Notes under the pieces: generated by a model
The model's database searches: none
Seen by the model: only the letters and a program-made list of their open reading frames with translations
What the model was told of the DNA's origin: nothing
Shown: one piece after another, positions 27,767 to 36,615 of the stretch
How the letters are laid out: the number at the start of each line of letters is the position of its first letter
Numbering within the stretch: position 1 is the stretch's first letter
Source of the DNA: Pseudomonas sp. C1C7
GTDB lineage: Bacteria > Pseudomonadota > Gammaproteobacteria > Pseudomonadales > Pseudomonadaceae
NCBI RefSeq assembly: GCF_013359595.1
Contig: NZ_JABFMP010000014.1
Span: 86,805 to 150,804 of the forward strand
Direction: 5' to 3'
Length of the DNA stretch: 64,000 nucleotides
Made by a program: the position numbers and the translations under genes

Positions 27767-29101
27767 ATGTCCAACTCCACCACTTCCACGGCGACGGCTG
27801 GCGTCCGCGATGCCGCCCCCACCCAGCGACTGCCGACACGTCGGCGCTGGTTCATGCTGTCACTGCTGCTGGTCGCCACCATCATTAACTACATCGACCG
27901 GGTGAACATCTCGATCGCGGCGCCGTTCATGGCCAAGGACCTGGGCCTGGACAAGATCGAAATGGGCCTGATCTTTTCCGCGTTCGCCTGGACCTACGCC
28001 CTCGCACTGGTGCCTGCCGGGTTCATCGCCGACCGCTTCGGCTCCAGGTTGACCTATGGGGTGTCGCTGATCAGCTGGTCGACCGTCACTGTGCTGCAGG
28101 GCTTCGCCACAGGATTTGCATCCTTGTTCGGCCTGCGCCTGGCCGTCGGTGCGATGGAGGCGCCGGCATTTCCGGCCAACAGCCGCGCAGTGACCGTGTG
28201 GTTCCCGGCGCGCGAACGCGGGATGGCCAGCAGCATTTACGTGTGCGGCCAGTATCTGGGCACCGCCCTGTTCACCGGCGCATTGCTCTGGCTGGCGACC
28301 ACCTTTGACTGGCGCCACGTGTTCTACAGCACCGGGTTGCTGGGCATCGTCTTCGGGGTGATCTGGTTGTTCCTTTACCGCGACCCGCTGAGCTGCAAGA
28401 AAGTCAGCAAGGAAGAACTGAAATACATCGAAAGCGGTGGCGGCCTGGTCAAGAGCAGCCAGGAGCGTACCCGCTTCAACTGGCGGCAAGTCGCCGAACT
28501 GTTCAGCTATCGGCAGGTCTGGGCGATTTGCATCGGCAAGTTCGCCAGCACCTCGGCGCTGTACTTCTTCCTCACCTGGTTCCCAACCTATCTGATTGAA
28601 GAACGGCACCTGACCACCATCAAGGCAGGGATCTTTGCCGTGCTGCCCTTTGTCGGCGCGACCGTAGGCATTTTGCTCGCCGGGATCATTTCCGACCTGC
28701 TGATACGCCGCGGCTACTCCATGTCCTTCGCACGCAAATTGCCGCTGGTGGTCGGCTCGATGCTGGGGATGTCGATCGTCCTGGTGAATTTCACCGACTC
28801 GAACGCGATCTGCATTGCCATCCTGACCATCGCCTTCTTCGCCCAGGGCATCGCCTCGTCATCATGGGCGGCGGTGTCGGAGGTCGCCCCCAAGGAACTG
28901 ATCGGCCTGACCGGCGGTATCACCAGCCTGGCCGCGAATATCGGCGGGATCGTCACCCCGATCGTGATCGGCGCGATTGTCCACGCCACAGGCTCCTTCG
29001 CTTACGCGTTCTGGTTCATCGGCGGCGTGGCACTGATCGGTACCTTGTCCTATTCGCTGCTGCTCGGCCAGCTGTATCGCATCGAACTCAAGGCCCGCTG
29101 A
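27767..29101 (+). CDS. MFS transporter, anion:cation symporter family (sugar-acid type)
   Basis: A 444-residue inner-membrane carrier with about 12 helices. The TM1 motif IINYIDRVNISIAAPFMAKDLGL is diagnostic of the ACS family that includes glucarate, galactonate and hexuronate carriers. IADRFGSRLTYGVSLISWS (motif A) and the GAMEAPAFPANSRAVTVWFPARERGMASSI region follow the same family. It starts an operon with FAH-hydrolase, SDR and 2-hydroxyacid dehydrogenase genes, which fits uptake of a sugar acid or related carboxylate that those enzymes then degrade. The exact substrate cannot be told from sequence. Confidence 0.88.
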   Translation: MSNSTTSTATAGVRDAAPTQRLPTRRRWFMLSLLLVATIINYIDRVNISIAAPFMAKDLGLDKIEMGLIFSAFAWTYALALVPAGFIADRFGSRLTYGVSLISWSTVTVLQGFATGFASLFGLRLAVGAMEAPAFPANSRAVTVWFPARERGMASSIYVCGQYLGTALFTGALLWLATTFDWRHVFYSTGLLGIVFGVIWLFLYRDPLSCKKVSKEELKYIESGGGLVKSSQERTRFNWRQVAELFSYRQVWAICIGKFASTSALYFFLTWFPTYLIEERHLTTIKAGIFAVLPFVGATVGILLAGIISDLLIRRGYSMSFARKLPLVVGSMLGMSIVLVNFTDSNAICIAILTIAFFAQGIASSSWAAVSEVAPKELIGLTGGITSLAANIGGIVTPIVIGAIVHATGSFAYAFWFIGGVALIGTLSYSLLLGQLYRIELKAR

Positions 29102-29206
29102 TTCAAGAAAAGCGTTTTTCTCCAAGACGAGGCGGCATTCGTCCAACTTCACCCGCGATTGCCGCCGTACGCTGATGCTTCCTACAGGACCGACACCAGG
29201 ATGAAC

Positions 29207-29893
29207 ATGACCGAGTACGTTTTTACCCCCGATCTTCCCGTGACCCTGCCGGTCGCCGGCAGCCAGCAGCGTTTCCCCGTGGGCCGGGTCTTTTGCGTCG
29301 GTCGCAACTACCCCTGGCCTGACACCCAGGGCCAGTCCCGCCTGCCACCGGTGTTTTTCATGAAACCGGCGAGCAATGTGGTGGACGCGCAGGGTGAAAT
29401 CGCCTTTCCGCCCTTGACCGAAGAGTTCGCCCACGAGATCGAACTGGTGGTCGCCATTGGCGAGGGTGGCGCCAATATTCCCGAGGATCAGGCACTGGCG
29501 TACGTCTGGGGTTATGGCGCGGGTCTGGACCTGACGCGTCGAGACGTCCAGCGCACGGCCAAAAGCAGTGGCATGCCGTGGGAAGGCGCCAAGGTATTCG
29601 ACGGCGCCGCCCCCATCACCGCCATCGTACCGGTCTCGCGTGCAGGCCACCCCGACGGCGAGTTGTGGCTGAACGTCAACGGCCAGGAACGCCAGCGCGA
29701 CAGCCTCGACAGCCAGATCTGGTCAGTCGCCGAAATCATCAGCCGCATCTCCCAGTCCGTGGCCCTGCGGGCCGGCGACCTGATCATGACCGGTAGCCCG
29801 GCCGGCGTCGATGTACTGCAACCCGGCGACATCGTCAACGCTGGCATCGACGGCATCGGCCAGATCGAAATGCGCGTCGGCCCGCGCACCTGA
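29207..29893 (+). CDS. Fumarylacetoacetate hydrolase-family protein (YcgM-like)
   Basis: A 228-residue single-domain FAH-fold hydrolase. The start RVFCVGRNYPWPD, the metal-binding HEIELVVAIG (E-x-E), GAGLDLTRRDVQ, MPWEGAKVFDGAAPI and DLIMTGSPAGVDVLQPGD are all typical of enzymes that cleave acylpyruvates or dehydrate/hydrolyse 2,4-diketo acids using Mg or Mn. The ATG at 29207 has AGGA at good spacing; an ATG 6 bp upstream is possible. In this operon it may cleave a diketo acid made by the SDR, as in diketo-hydrolase sugar-acid pathways. That step is inferred. Confidence 0.85.
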   Translation: MTEYVFTPDLPVTLPVAGSQQRFPVGRVFCVGRNYPWPDTQGQSRLPPVFFMKPASNVVDAQGEIAFPPLTEEFAHEIELVVAIGEGGANIPEDQALAYVWGYGAGLDLTRRDVQRTAKSSGMPWEGAKVFDGAAPITAIVPVSRAGHPDGELWLNVNGQERQRDSLDSQIWSVAEIISRISQSVALRAGDLIMTGSPAGVDVLQPGDIVNAGIDGIGQIEMRVGPRT

Positions 29894-29935
29894 ACCACCA
29901 CACGCCCCAGTGAATTGAATAAAGGAAATAACAAC

Positions 29936-30694
29936 ATGACCCATCCTTTGAAAGTCGCCCTGGTAACCGGTGCCGGCAGCGGAATCGGCCGCGCCGTGGC
30001 CCTTGGCCTGATGGCCGACGGATTCACCGTGGTGCTCGCCGGACGCCGGCCAGAGCCCTTGCTGGAGTTGGCGGAGCTGGCGGCTGTCGACGGCCACCAG
30101 GCACTGGCGGTGCCCACCGATGTCCGGGATCCGGCCAGCGTCGATGCGCTGTTCGCCGAAATCACCGTGAAATACGGGCGCCTGGACGTGGTGTTCAACA
30201 ATGCCGGGGTCAACGCCCCTGCCGTGCCCCTGGATGAACTGACGTTCGAGCAGTGGCGAAACGTGATCGACACCAACCTCAACGGCGTTTACCTCTGCGC
30301 CCGAGGTGCCTTCGGCCTGATGCGCCGGCAACAGCCGATGGGTGGCCGAATCATCAACAACGGTTCGATCTCGGCCCACACCCCTCGCCCCTTCAGCAGT
30401 GCCTACACCGCCAGCAAACATGCGGTACTGGGGTTGACCAAATCCCTGGCCCTGGACGGGCGCGAATTCAACATTGCCTGCAGCCAGATCGACATCGGCA
30501 ACGCCCTGACCGAAATGTCGGTGCGCATGACCAAGGGCGTGCGCCAGGCCAACGGCAGCATCGCCGTGGAGCCGATGGTGGATGTGCAGCACGTGGCCGA
30601 TGCCGTGCGCTATATCGCCGCCCTGCCGTTGTCGGCGAATGTCCTGAACATGACCGTCATGGCCACTGCTATGCCATTTGCCGGTCGCGGTTGA
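29936..30694 (+). CDS. Short-chain dehydrogenase/reductase of the sugar-acid-like operon
   Basis: A 252-residue classical SDR. The cofactor motif is TGAGSGIG (about residues 12-19), NNAG follows at about residue 88, and the catalytic residues are Ser in NNGSISAHT and the Y-x-x-x-K in SAYTASKHA (about residues 158-166). AGRRPE at the end of beta 2 suggests NADP preference, though this is weak. AAAGGAA lies before the ATG at 29936. It probably oxidises a hydroxyl group of the operon's substrate. Confidence 0.88.
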   Translation: MTHPLKVALVTGAGSGIGRAVALGLMADGFTVVLAGRRPEPLLELAELAAVDGHQALAVPTDVRDPASVDALFAEITVKYGRLDVVFNNAGVNAPAVPLDELTFEQWRNVIDTNLNGVYLCARGAFGLMRRQQPMGGRIINNGSISAHTPRPFSSAYTASKHAVLGLTKSLALDGREFNIACSQIDIGNALTEMSVRMTKGVRQANGSIAVEPMVDVQHVADAVRYIAALPLSANVLNMTVMATAMPFAGRG

Positions 30695-30726
30695 CCGGCC
30701 TTTTTATTGCGCTACACGAGGTTCAC

Positions 30727-31683
30727 ATGAAGCCAGAAGTCTTGCAGCTCAGCCCGATCCTGATCCCTGAAATCAACACCCGCCTGGGTGAGTTGTTCAC
30801 CATCAGGCGCTATTTCGAACAGACCGACAAAGCCGCCTTCATAAAAGAGCATGGCGCCAACATTCGCGGCGTCATCACAGGTGGACACACCGGCATTACC
30901 CAGGCCCTGATGGCGCAATTGCCCAAGCTGGAAGTGGTGGCGGTCAACGGCGTGGGCACCGACGCGGTGGATCTGGCTTATGCCAGGGACCGCGGGATTC
31001 GCGTGACGGCCACCATCGGCGCCCTGACCGAAGATGTCGCCGACCTCGCCATCGGCCTGTTGATTGCCGTGTGCCGGGGGTTGTGCACCAGTGATCGTTA
31101 CGTGCGCTCCGGTCAATGGCCGCAAAGCCCGACTCCCCTGGCACCGTTGCCGCTGGCGCGCCAGGTGTCGGGCATGCGCATCGGGATCGTCGGCATGGGC
31201 CGGGTCGGCCGCGCCGTGGCAACCCGCGCCGCCGCGTTCGGCTGCCCGATCAGCTACACCGACCTGCGGCCGATGAGCGACGTGAACCACACCTTCGTCG
31301 CCGATCTGAAGCAACTGGCCAGCCAGAGTGATGCGCTGATTCTGGCCGCCGCTGCCGACAAGGCCGAAGCCATCATCGACGCCGACGTGCTCAAGGCGCT
31401 CGGCCAAGGTGGTTACTTGATCAACGTGGCCCGGGGCAAGCTGGTCAACGAAGTCGATCTTGTGGCGGCTTTGAAGGCGGGCGAGATCGCCGGCGCGGCA
31501 CTGGATGTGTTTGTCGACGAGCCGCAGGTACCAGAGGCCCTGTTCGGTAATGAACAGGTGGTGCTGCAACCCCATCGCGCCAGTGCGACCGTGCAGACCC
31601 GCACGCGGATGGGCGAAATGGTGGTGGCGAGCCTGGTGGACAGTTTCGCCGGACGCATACCGCAGGGCTCGGTAACCGATTGA
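30727..31683 (+). CDS. D-isomer-specific 2-hydroxyacid dehydrogenase
   Basis: A 318-residue NAD(P)H enzyme of the GhrB/hydroxypyruvate-glyoxylate reductase type. NAD motif: RIGIVGMGRVGRAVATRAAAF (about residues 153-173). The catalytic residues are Arg in INVARGKLVNE (about residue 238), Glu in LDVFVDEPQVPE (about 267) and His in LQPHRAS (about 285). The N-terminal GVTG-like segment contacts the substrate carboxylate. It lies 32 bp after the SDR gene with GAGG before the ATG. It may reduce a 2-oxoacid end product of the pathway. Confidence 0.9.
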   Translation: MKPEVLQLSPILIPEINTRLGELFTIRRYFEQTDKAAFIKEHGANIRGVITGGHTGITQALMAQLPKLEVVAVNGVGTDAVDLAYARDRGIRVTATIGALTEDVADLAIGLLIAVCRGLCTSDRYVRSGQWPQSPTPLAPLPLARQVSGMRIGIVGMGRVGRAVATRAAAFGCPISYTDLRPMSDVNHTFVADLKQLASQSDALILAAAADKAEAIIDADVLKALGQGGYLINVARGKLVNEVDLVAALKAGEIAGAALDVFVDEPQVPEALFGNEQVVLQPHRASATVQTRTRMGEMVVASLVDSFAGRIPQGSVTD

Positions 31684-31690
31684 ACCCTGG

Positions 31691-31721
31691 CCATCGAGGG
31701 GACACTGCGCCCCCTCGATGG
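31691..31721. terminator. Hairpin between convergent operons
   Basis: The 11-bp arms CCATCGAGGGG and CCCCTCGATGG are exact complements around a 9-nt loop. No clear T-run follows on either strand, so it is a likely but unusual transcript end between the dehydrogenase and Nramp-like genes. Confidence 0.55.
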
Positions 31722-31728
31722 TCTGGTA

Positions 31729-33030
31729 TCAGGCGAACAGATCGACGCCCAACTGGAAGGCGACCCACAGGGCGAGGCCAGTGGCGAACGCCAGTGCGAT
31801 GTTCTCGAACAGGTTGTTGCGGTATTGCTTGTCCAGCAGCTTCTTCTGGTTGGACATGATCAGCAGACCCAGGGAAATGATCGGCAAACCAATGATGTTC
31901 AGCGCGCTGACGCCAATGGTCAGCGTCACGAAGTCCGGCATGCCCGGCATCGACCAGATCAGTGGCGTGACCAGGATGAACAGCATGAACCATTTGTGCA
32001 TCGGATCATGGTGAAACTCCTTACCGTACTTGTCGCGACGCTTGGGGAACACGTGCTGGAAGGCATCGGTGATCAGCATCGGGAACGCCGTGGTCTTGCC
32101 GGAAATACTGGCGAACAGCGTGGCGAATACCCCGACGAAGAACACGTACCAGCCGATCGGGCCGAAGTAGATTTCCAGCGCCTTGCCCAGGTCACCCAGG
32201 GTTTTCACTTCGATACCGTTGGGCCGCAGGATTTCCGCGCCAACGATCCAGATGGCCAGGTTGATGATGATCCCGACGAACACCGCAAACAGCAGGTCGT
32301 TGCGTTGAATGCGTTTGTGTTGCGGACCGATCCAGCCCTTTTGGCGCATGACATAGGGATGCACGAAGTTGGCGATGGAACCGGCGACCGCGCCGATCAC
32401 CGACACTGCCACGAGCAACGCGCCATGTACGCCTTCGTCCTTCGGAATGCTGAAACCGATGGTGCCTTTGATGATGCCACCCACGTCGGGGCCGGACATC
32501 ACGGCCAGGGCAATGAACGCCAGCGTCATGATCGCCAGCAGCAACTTCATCACGCCCTCGATCATCGAGTAGATGTTGCGACCGACCAGCATCCACACCG
32601 CCAGGACCACAGCCACCGAGCACAGCAAGGGCTGGTCGATCTTGAACAGCATCGCCAGCGACTCCCCGGCGCCCTTGATCATGTAGGCGTTCATCAGGTG
32701 CCCCATCAGCAGGGCGTAAACCAGCATGAACCAGGCGAAGAAAGGATTGAGTTGGGCGTAGCCCTGCAGGATGGTCATGCCCTGGTTATTACAAAGCTGG
32801 AAGCGGGCGATGATGTTGACGATGAGGTATCGGAGCAGCAGCGAAACCGCCAGCACCCACATCATCGCGTAACCGTAGTTGGCGCCAGCCACGGACGACG
32901 TGATCAGATCACCCGCGCCCAGCCAGGACAGTACGGCGATGATGCCTGGGCCCAGGAGTTTGAATATTCGTAGAAATCGACTTTGCGCGGGCGCCGCAGC
33001 CTGGCCTTCCACGGTGGGAATGCTGGTCAT
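31729..33030 (-). CDS. Nramp-related carrier lacking the canonical metal-binding motifs
   Basis: A 433-residue inner-membrane protein with about 11-12 helices and Nramp features: LGPGIIAVLSWLGAGDLITS in TM1, then AGANYGYAMMW, and GKTTAFPMLITDAF later on. The TM1 motif DPGN of Mn/Fe carriers is replaced by GAGD (residues 38-41), and the TM6 MPH motif is replaced by a GSIANFVHP stretch. A transition-metal role is therefore doubtful; Nramp-related Mg carriers show similar replacements, as I recall. The start at 33030 has GGAGA 8 bp upstream. It diverges from a lactonase-like gene. Confidence 0.75.
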   Translation of the reverse strand: MTSIPTVEGQAAAPAQSRFLRIFKLLGPGIIAVLSWLGAGDLITSSVAGANYGYAMMWVLAVSLLLRYLIVNIIARFQLCNNQGMTILQGYAQLNPFFAWFMLVYALLMGHLMNAYMIKGAGESLAMLFKIDQPLLCSVAVVLAVWMLVGRNIYSMIEGVMKLLLAIMTLAFIALAVMSGPDVGGIIKGTIGFSIPKDEGVHGALLVAVSVIGAVAGSIANFVHPYVMRQKGWIGPQHKRIQRNDLLFAVFVGIIINLAIWIVGAEILRPNGIEVKTLGDLGKALEIYFGPIGWYVFFVGVFATLFASISGKTTAFPMLITDAFQHVFPKRRDKYGKEFHHDPMHKWFMLFILVTPLIWSMPGMPDFVTLTIGVSALNIIGLPIISLGLLIMSNQKKLLDKQYRNNLFENIALAFATGLALWVAFQLGVDLFA

Positions 33031-33084
33031 AGAGGGTATCTCCATTGTTTTTTTTGTGAGAGTCCGCGAAGTCGAACACAGTAC

Positions 33085-33109
33085 GTACGATGTCGTACAA
33101 CAATTGTTG
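33085..33109. promoter_or_regulatory. Overlapping palindromes upstream of the Nramp-like gene
   Basis: GTACGATGTCGTAC (33085-33098) and CAACAATTGTTG (33098-33109) are both perfect palindromes sharing one base. The stretch TGTCGTACAACA (33091-33102) is also nearly symmetric and contains the complement of the 9-mer seen at 27510. This is a likely regulator site in a 243-bp divergent promoter region. Confidence 0.45.
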
Positions 33110-33273
33110 AAACGAGATTATTTAAAAATATTTCAGTTCCTTAGGCGCTCTAAGCGCATGGCCTTTCGTCATCGACTGGATGATTGCTTCGTTGTCTTGA
33201 AAACAGCCATTGATGCCTGAATGCTTAAGTCATAGGATGACTGATCACACCAATAACAATAAAAGGATCCACT

Positions 33274-34407
33274 GTGAGTAAATCCCTCCTCCTCGCGGCG
33301 GTCGTTGTCGGCGGTCTCAGCCTTCCCGTCCATGCCACTACCTACGCCTACATCTCCAGTCCGGGTGATGGCCTGATTTCCCAGTACCGCCTCGACCAGA
33401 GCAACGGCTCGCTGAAACTGATCGATCAGGTCAGCGCCGGTGATCAGGTCAACCCCATGGCCATCACGCCCGACGGCAAGGTTTTGTTCGCCGCGCTGCG
33501 GGTCAAACCCTTCCAGGTCGTTGGCTACCACATCGATCCGAAGAGTGGGCACCTGACACCCGCGACCAAGGCACCGCTGGCGCAAAGTATGGCTTACCTG
33601 TCTACCGACCGCGCTGGGCACTATCTGCTGGGCGCCTCCTACGGTGCCGACGCCGTCACCGTGCAAGCCATCGACAAGGCCTACCAGCCTTCCGACACCA
33701 TCCAGAGCTACGCCACCGGCCCGCACGCCCACTCGGTGCGTACCGACCCGAGCAACCGCTTCGCCTACACCGGCAACCTGGGCGCCGACCGGGTGCTGCA
33801 ATATCGCCTGGACAGCAAGACCGGCGCACTCACGCCCATTGGCAGCGGCTACGTCAGCGTCCCCGAGAATACCGGCCCACGGCACCTGGCGTTTTCCAAG
33901 GACGGCAAATACCTGTATGTGGTCGGTGAAATGAGCGGCACGGTCACCGCGTTTGCCATCGATAACAACACCGGCGCACTGACGCAGATCGGCGTGGCCA
34001 ACGGCATTCCCGAACGCTTGAATCTGGCCCACGGCGAAGTGCGCGATGCGCGCAACAATGACCTCAAGGACGACCCCACTCCCCGCATCTGGGCGGCAGA
34101 CCTGCGGCTCTCGCCCGACGGCAAGCTGCTGTTCATGACCGAACGCACCAGCAGCTCGGTGTCGGCGTTCGCGGTGGATGCGGCGACAGGTGGCGTGCGT
34201 TATCTGGACAACTACCCGGTACAGGAGCAGCAGCCCCGCAACATCGCGTTCTCGCCGAACGGCAAATGGTTGCTGGTCACGGGAGAGAAAAGCGACAAGG
34301 TCGGCACCTATGCCATCGGCGCCAAGGGCGCGCTGAAACGTGTGGGTGAAGCGGTATCGGGCAAAGGGGCGTTGTGGATCGAGGTGTTGCAGACTTCGGT
34401 GGAATGA
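33274..34407 (+). CDS. Periplasmic lactonase-like seven-bladed beta-propeller
   Basis: A 377-residue protein of the 6-phosphogluconolactonase (Pgl, YbhE) propeller family. An N-terminal signal peptide (MSKSLLLAAVVVGGLSLPVHA) precedes the mature domain, so it acts in the periplasm, unlike cytoplasmic Pgl. Repeated blades carry the pattern PDGKxLF or PSNRFAY, with TGPHAHSVRTDPSNRFAYT and NTGPRHLAFSKDGKYLYV as typical blades. The GTG start is supported by AAAAGGATCC. It faces away from the Nramp-like gene and could open a sugar lactone before uptake by the nearby MFS carrier. That link is inference. Confidence 0.85.
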   Translation: MSKSLLLAAVVVGGLSLPVHATTYAYISSPGDGLISQYRLDQSNGSLKLIDQVSAGDQVNPMAITPDGKVLFAALRVKPFQVVGYHIDPKSGHLTPATKAPLAQSMAYLSTDRAGHYLLGASYGADAVTVQAIDKAYQPSDTIQSYATGPHAHSVRTDPSNRFAYTGNLGADRVLQYRLDSKTGALTPIGSGYVSVPENTGPRHLAFSKDGKYLYVVGEMSGTVTAFAIDNNTGALTQIGVANGIPERLNLAHGEVRDARNNDLKDDPTPRIWAADLRLSPDGKLLFMTERTSSSVSAFAVDAATGGVRYLDNYPVQEQQPRNIAFSPNGKWLLVTGEKSDKVGTYAIGAKGALKRVGEAVSGKGALWIEVLQTSVE

Positions 34408-34445
34408 ACCGGGGAATCATCGGTACGGGTTGCCCGGCCCAACTT

Positions 34446-34470
34446 TAGGAGCGAGTTTACTCGCGATGGT
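34446..34470. repeat. Single REP element
   Basis: TAGGAGCGAGTTTACTCGCGATGG is one arm of the GAGCGAG-N-CTCGC repeat family found in pairs at 10331 and 47015. No partner arm is nearby. Confidence 0.65.
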
Positions 34471-34550
34471 GGTTCGGGCGTTTGTTGAACTGGCCTTCAG
34501 TGCGTTTTCACACAGTCTGCGATGGCGGGTTTTTCGTTTTCGGCTTCCGC

Positions 34551-35546
34551 TCATGCCTGAGACTTCACCGTCTGCTTCGGCAACTCCCCGAATCGCTGCC
34601 GATAGTAATTGGCAAACCGCCCCACATGACCGAAGCCGAACTCCAGCGCCACCTCCGTCACGCTGCAGTGCGGGCGTGCCAGCAAGTATTCCCGGGCGGC
34701 CTCAAGGCGCAATCCACGCAAGCGATCCATCGGGCTCTGGCCGTATTCGCGCTGACACAGGGTGTTCAGGCTGCGAATGCTCACGCCGGCGGCAACCGCC
34801 AGTTCAGAAAGGCTGATGCCCTGGGCAAGATGCTCGCGCATGCAGGCATCGATTTTTTGCAGCTGCCGCGCAGGCTGACGCGGCGCCGGCGATGACTCCT
34901 GCGCAACACCACAGTGACTGAGCAGAAACAGCGGCAGGCTTTGCTCCAGGTGCTGCAACCAGCGTGAAGGCGCAGCGCCCGCCTCGCCCTCGGGCAAATG
35001 CTCGAGCAACTCGCTGACCAGACGAAACCAGCGCATCGCCAGCGGCCGTTGCAGGCGGCTGACCGGCGCCAAATCAAAGCCCTCCGGCAAATCATCACCC
35101 AGCGCCCTCTGCCCGGCGTCGAGCAATGTCCGCGGCAGTTTGAGGATCAACTGCTCGCAGCCCTCCTCCCACACCACCCGGGCCTGCTCACGCGGCGACA
35201 GGATCGCCACTTCCCCGGGGCTGACGCCATAGCCCATGCCGCCCGACTCCAGGGTAGCGCTGCCGCGCAGCGGCATCTGCACCAGGACGAAATCCTCGAA
35301 CGGCTGCGGGCGGATTTCCACCTGGCCGCCATAGCGCAGTGCATACAGCTCGCAGCTCGCGACCTGGCCGCGATAGAACGCGGTATCGACGCCGCCCCGA
35401 GGCCAGTCCAGCTCATGTTCCACCAGCGCCTGCCCCATCAACCGCTGGGTTTCCTGGGCCGAGCGGCTGGTGAACACCGGCTCGCGGCACATCAGCGACA
35501 GGTTCAGGCCCACGCTGTTGGCGGTGGCCGCGTGTAAGGTCGTCAT
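34551..35546 (-). CDS. AraC/XylS-family regulator, second of a tandem pair
   Basis: A 331-residue regulator with an N-terminal AraC_binding_2-type sensing domain (about residues 40-200) and the C-terminal double helix-turn-helix. ISLSELAVAAGVSIRSLNTLCQREYGQSPMDRLR is the first HTH, and SVTEVALEFGFGHVGRFANYYRQRFGELPKQT is the second. It is of the XylS/AndR kind that activates aromatic oxygenase genes. Its ATG follows the stop of the upstream AraC gene by one base (TGAGATG), so the two are translationally linked. It could serve the second Rieske operon, whose promoter has a 21-bp direct repeat. Confidence 0.85.
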   Translation of the reverse strand: MTTLHAATANSVGLNLSLMCREPVFTSRSAQETQRLMGQALVEHELDWPRGGVDTAFYRGQVASCELYALRYGGQVEIRPQPFEDFVLVQMPLRGSATLESGGMGYGVSPGEVAILSPREQARVVWEEGCEQLILKLPRTLLDAGQRALGDDLPEGFDLAPVSRLQRPLAMRWFRLVSELLEHLPEGEAGAAPSRWLQHLEQSLPLFLLSHCGVAQESSPAPRQPARQLQKIDACMREHLAQGISLSELAVAAGVSIRSLNTLCQREYGQSPMDRLRGLRLEAAREYLLARPHCSVTEVALEFGFGHVGRFANYYRQRFGELPKQTVKSQA

Positions 35547-35547
35547 C

Positions 35548-36615
35548 TCACAACGACCGGTTGCGACGGGCTTCGCTGCGTTGCAAGGTCGCGCTGGGGG
35601 TTTCGTTGAACAGCTTGCGGTACTCGCTGGCGAACCGGCCCAGGTGCGAGAAGCCCCAGCACATGGCGATCACCGAGATGTTGCGCACCGACGCATCTTC
35701 GAGGATTTCCTGGCGCACGGCGCTCAGGCGAAATTTCTTCAGATAGGCCATGGGCGAGACGCCGAAGTGCTTGCGAAAGCCTTCGAACAGCTTGAAGCGC
35801 GACACACCGGCCGCCGCCTCGATGTCTTCCAGGTGAATGTCTTCGCGGGCGTTGCTTTCGATGAAGTCCTTGGCGCGCACCAGGTAATACGGCAGCTTGG
35901 CGCCCAGCTGGTCGCGCAGTTCGGCGCTGTAGTTGTTGGGCTGGGAAAGGATCAGGCCTTTGATCAGCGCGCTTTCGATATCGCGGGTGAAGAACACCTG
36001 ATTGAACAGCTCCTGGCCGCGTTCCAGTTCGTCGATGTAGTAACGGGCCATCCGCCACCAGGAGGCCGAGGCGCCGTTGACCGCATCCATCACCGGTTCG
36101 AACTTCAGCGGCATTTCCAGCGGCCGTTGCAGCATGCCTTCCAGGGTCTGACGCATGGCCATGCGGGTGATCACCACGGAGATCTTGTGACAGTCACCGG
36201 CCATGCTCAGCGACTGCGTTTCGTGGGGGGTGATGATCAGCCCCTGATCCTGGTTGGAGTACAACCGGCGACCGTCCTTGAGCAGTTCCTGCTCGCCGCG
36301 AATCGGCAGGCTCAAGCTGTAGCAATTGAGGTGTTCGGCATCCTCGACGCCGATGGTCACGTCCGTGCCGTATTCCATCCGGCCCAGGGTCGTGGACATG
36401 GACTTGAACACATTGGCCTTGTGGTGAAACTGGATCCGGTTCGGCTGGCGGGTCTGCAGTACGTGCGGTCCGCAAATGCCGGCCATCCATGCACGGGCAC
36501 CGGCCAGGTCGTAGCGATCTATACGGATATCTCGAAATTGGACAAGGTTTGGATCGGTCATATCAGTACACCCACGGCAAGGGACATCGACACGCTCTTC
36601 GGCGCGTATTTTCAT
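35548..36615 (-). CDS. AraC/XylS-family regulator (AntR/AndR-like)
   Basis: A 355-residue AraC/XylS regulator. The N-terminal AraC_binding_2 domain includes FHHKANVFKSMSTTLGRMEYG and ITPHETQSLSMAGDCHKISV; the C terminus has the double HTH (IHLEDIEAAAGVSRFKLFEGFRKHFGVSPMAY, then ISVIAMCWGFSHLGRFASEYRKLFNETPS). It lies near antABC, separated by a porin gene, and AraC/XylS-type AntR proteins activate anthranilate dioxygenase in several bacteria, so an AntR role is likely. The start is uncertain: 36615 is taken, while an ATG at 36561 (MTDPNLVQF) is possible and neither has a strong ribosome site. Confidence 0.8.
   Translation of the reverse strand: MKIRAEERVDVPCRGCTDMTDPNLVQFRDIRIDRYDLAGARAWMAGICGPHVLQTRQPNRIQFHHKANVFKSMSTTLGRMEYGTDVTIGVEDAEHLNCYSLSLPIRGEQELLKDGRRLYSNQDQGLIITPHETQSLSMAGDCHKISVVITRMAMRQTLEGMLQRPLEMPLKFEPVMDAVNGASASWWRMARYYIDELERGQELFNQVFFTRDIESALIKGLILSQPNNYSAELRDQLGAKLPYYLVRAKDFIESNAREDIHLEDIEAAAGVSRFKLFEGFRKHFGVSPMAYLKKFRLSAVRQEILEDASVRNISVIAMCWGFSHLGRFASEYRKLFNETPSATLQRSEARRNRSL

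Noticed and set aside
27402..27839. 145-codon minus-strand frame in the AraC/MFS gap
   Set aside because: It overlaps the start of the MFS gene and has no family similarity or ribosome site.
31825..32973. Plus-strand 382-codon frame with many His/Asp/Gln residues
   Set aside because: Antisense of the Nramp-like gene, whose membrane helices and Nramp motifs are clear.
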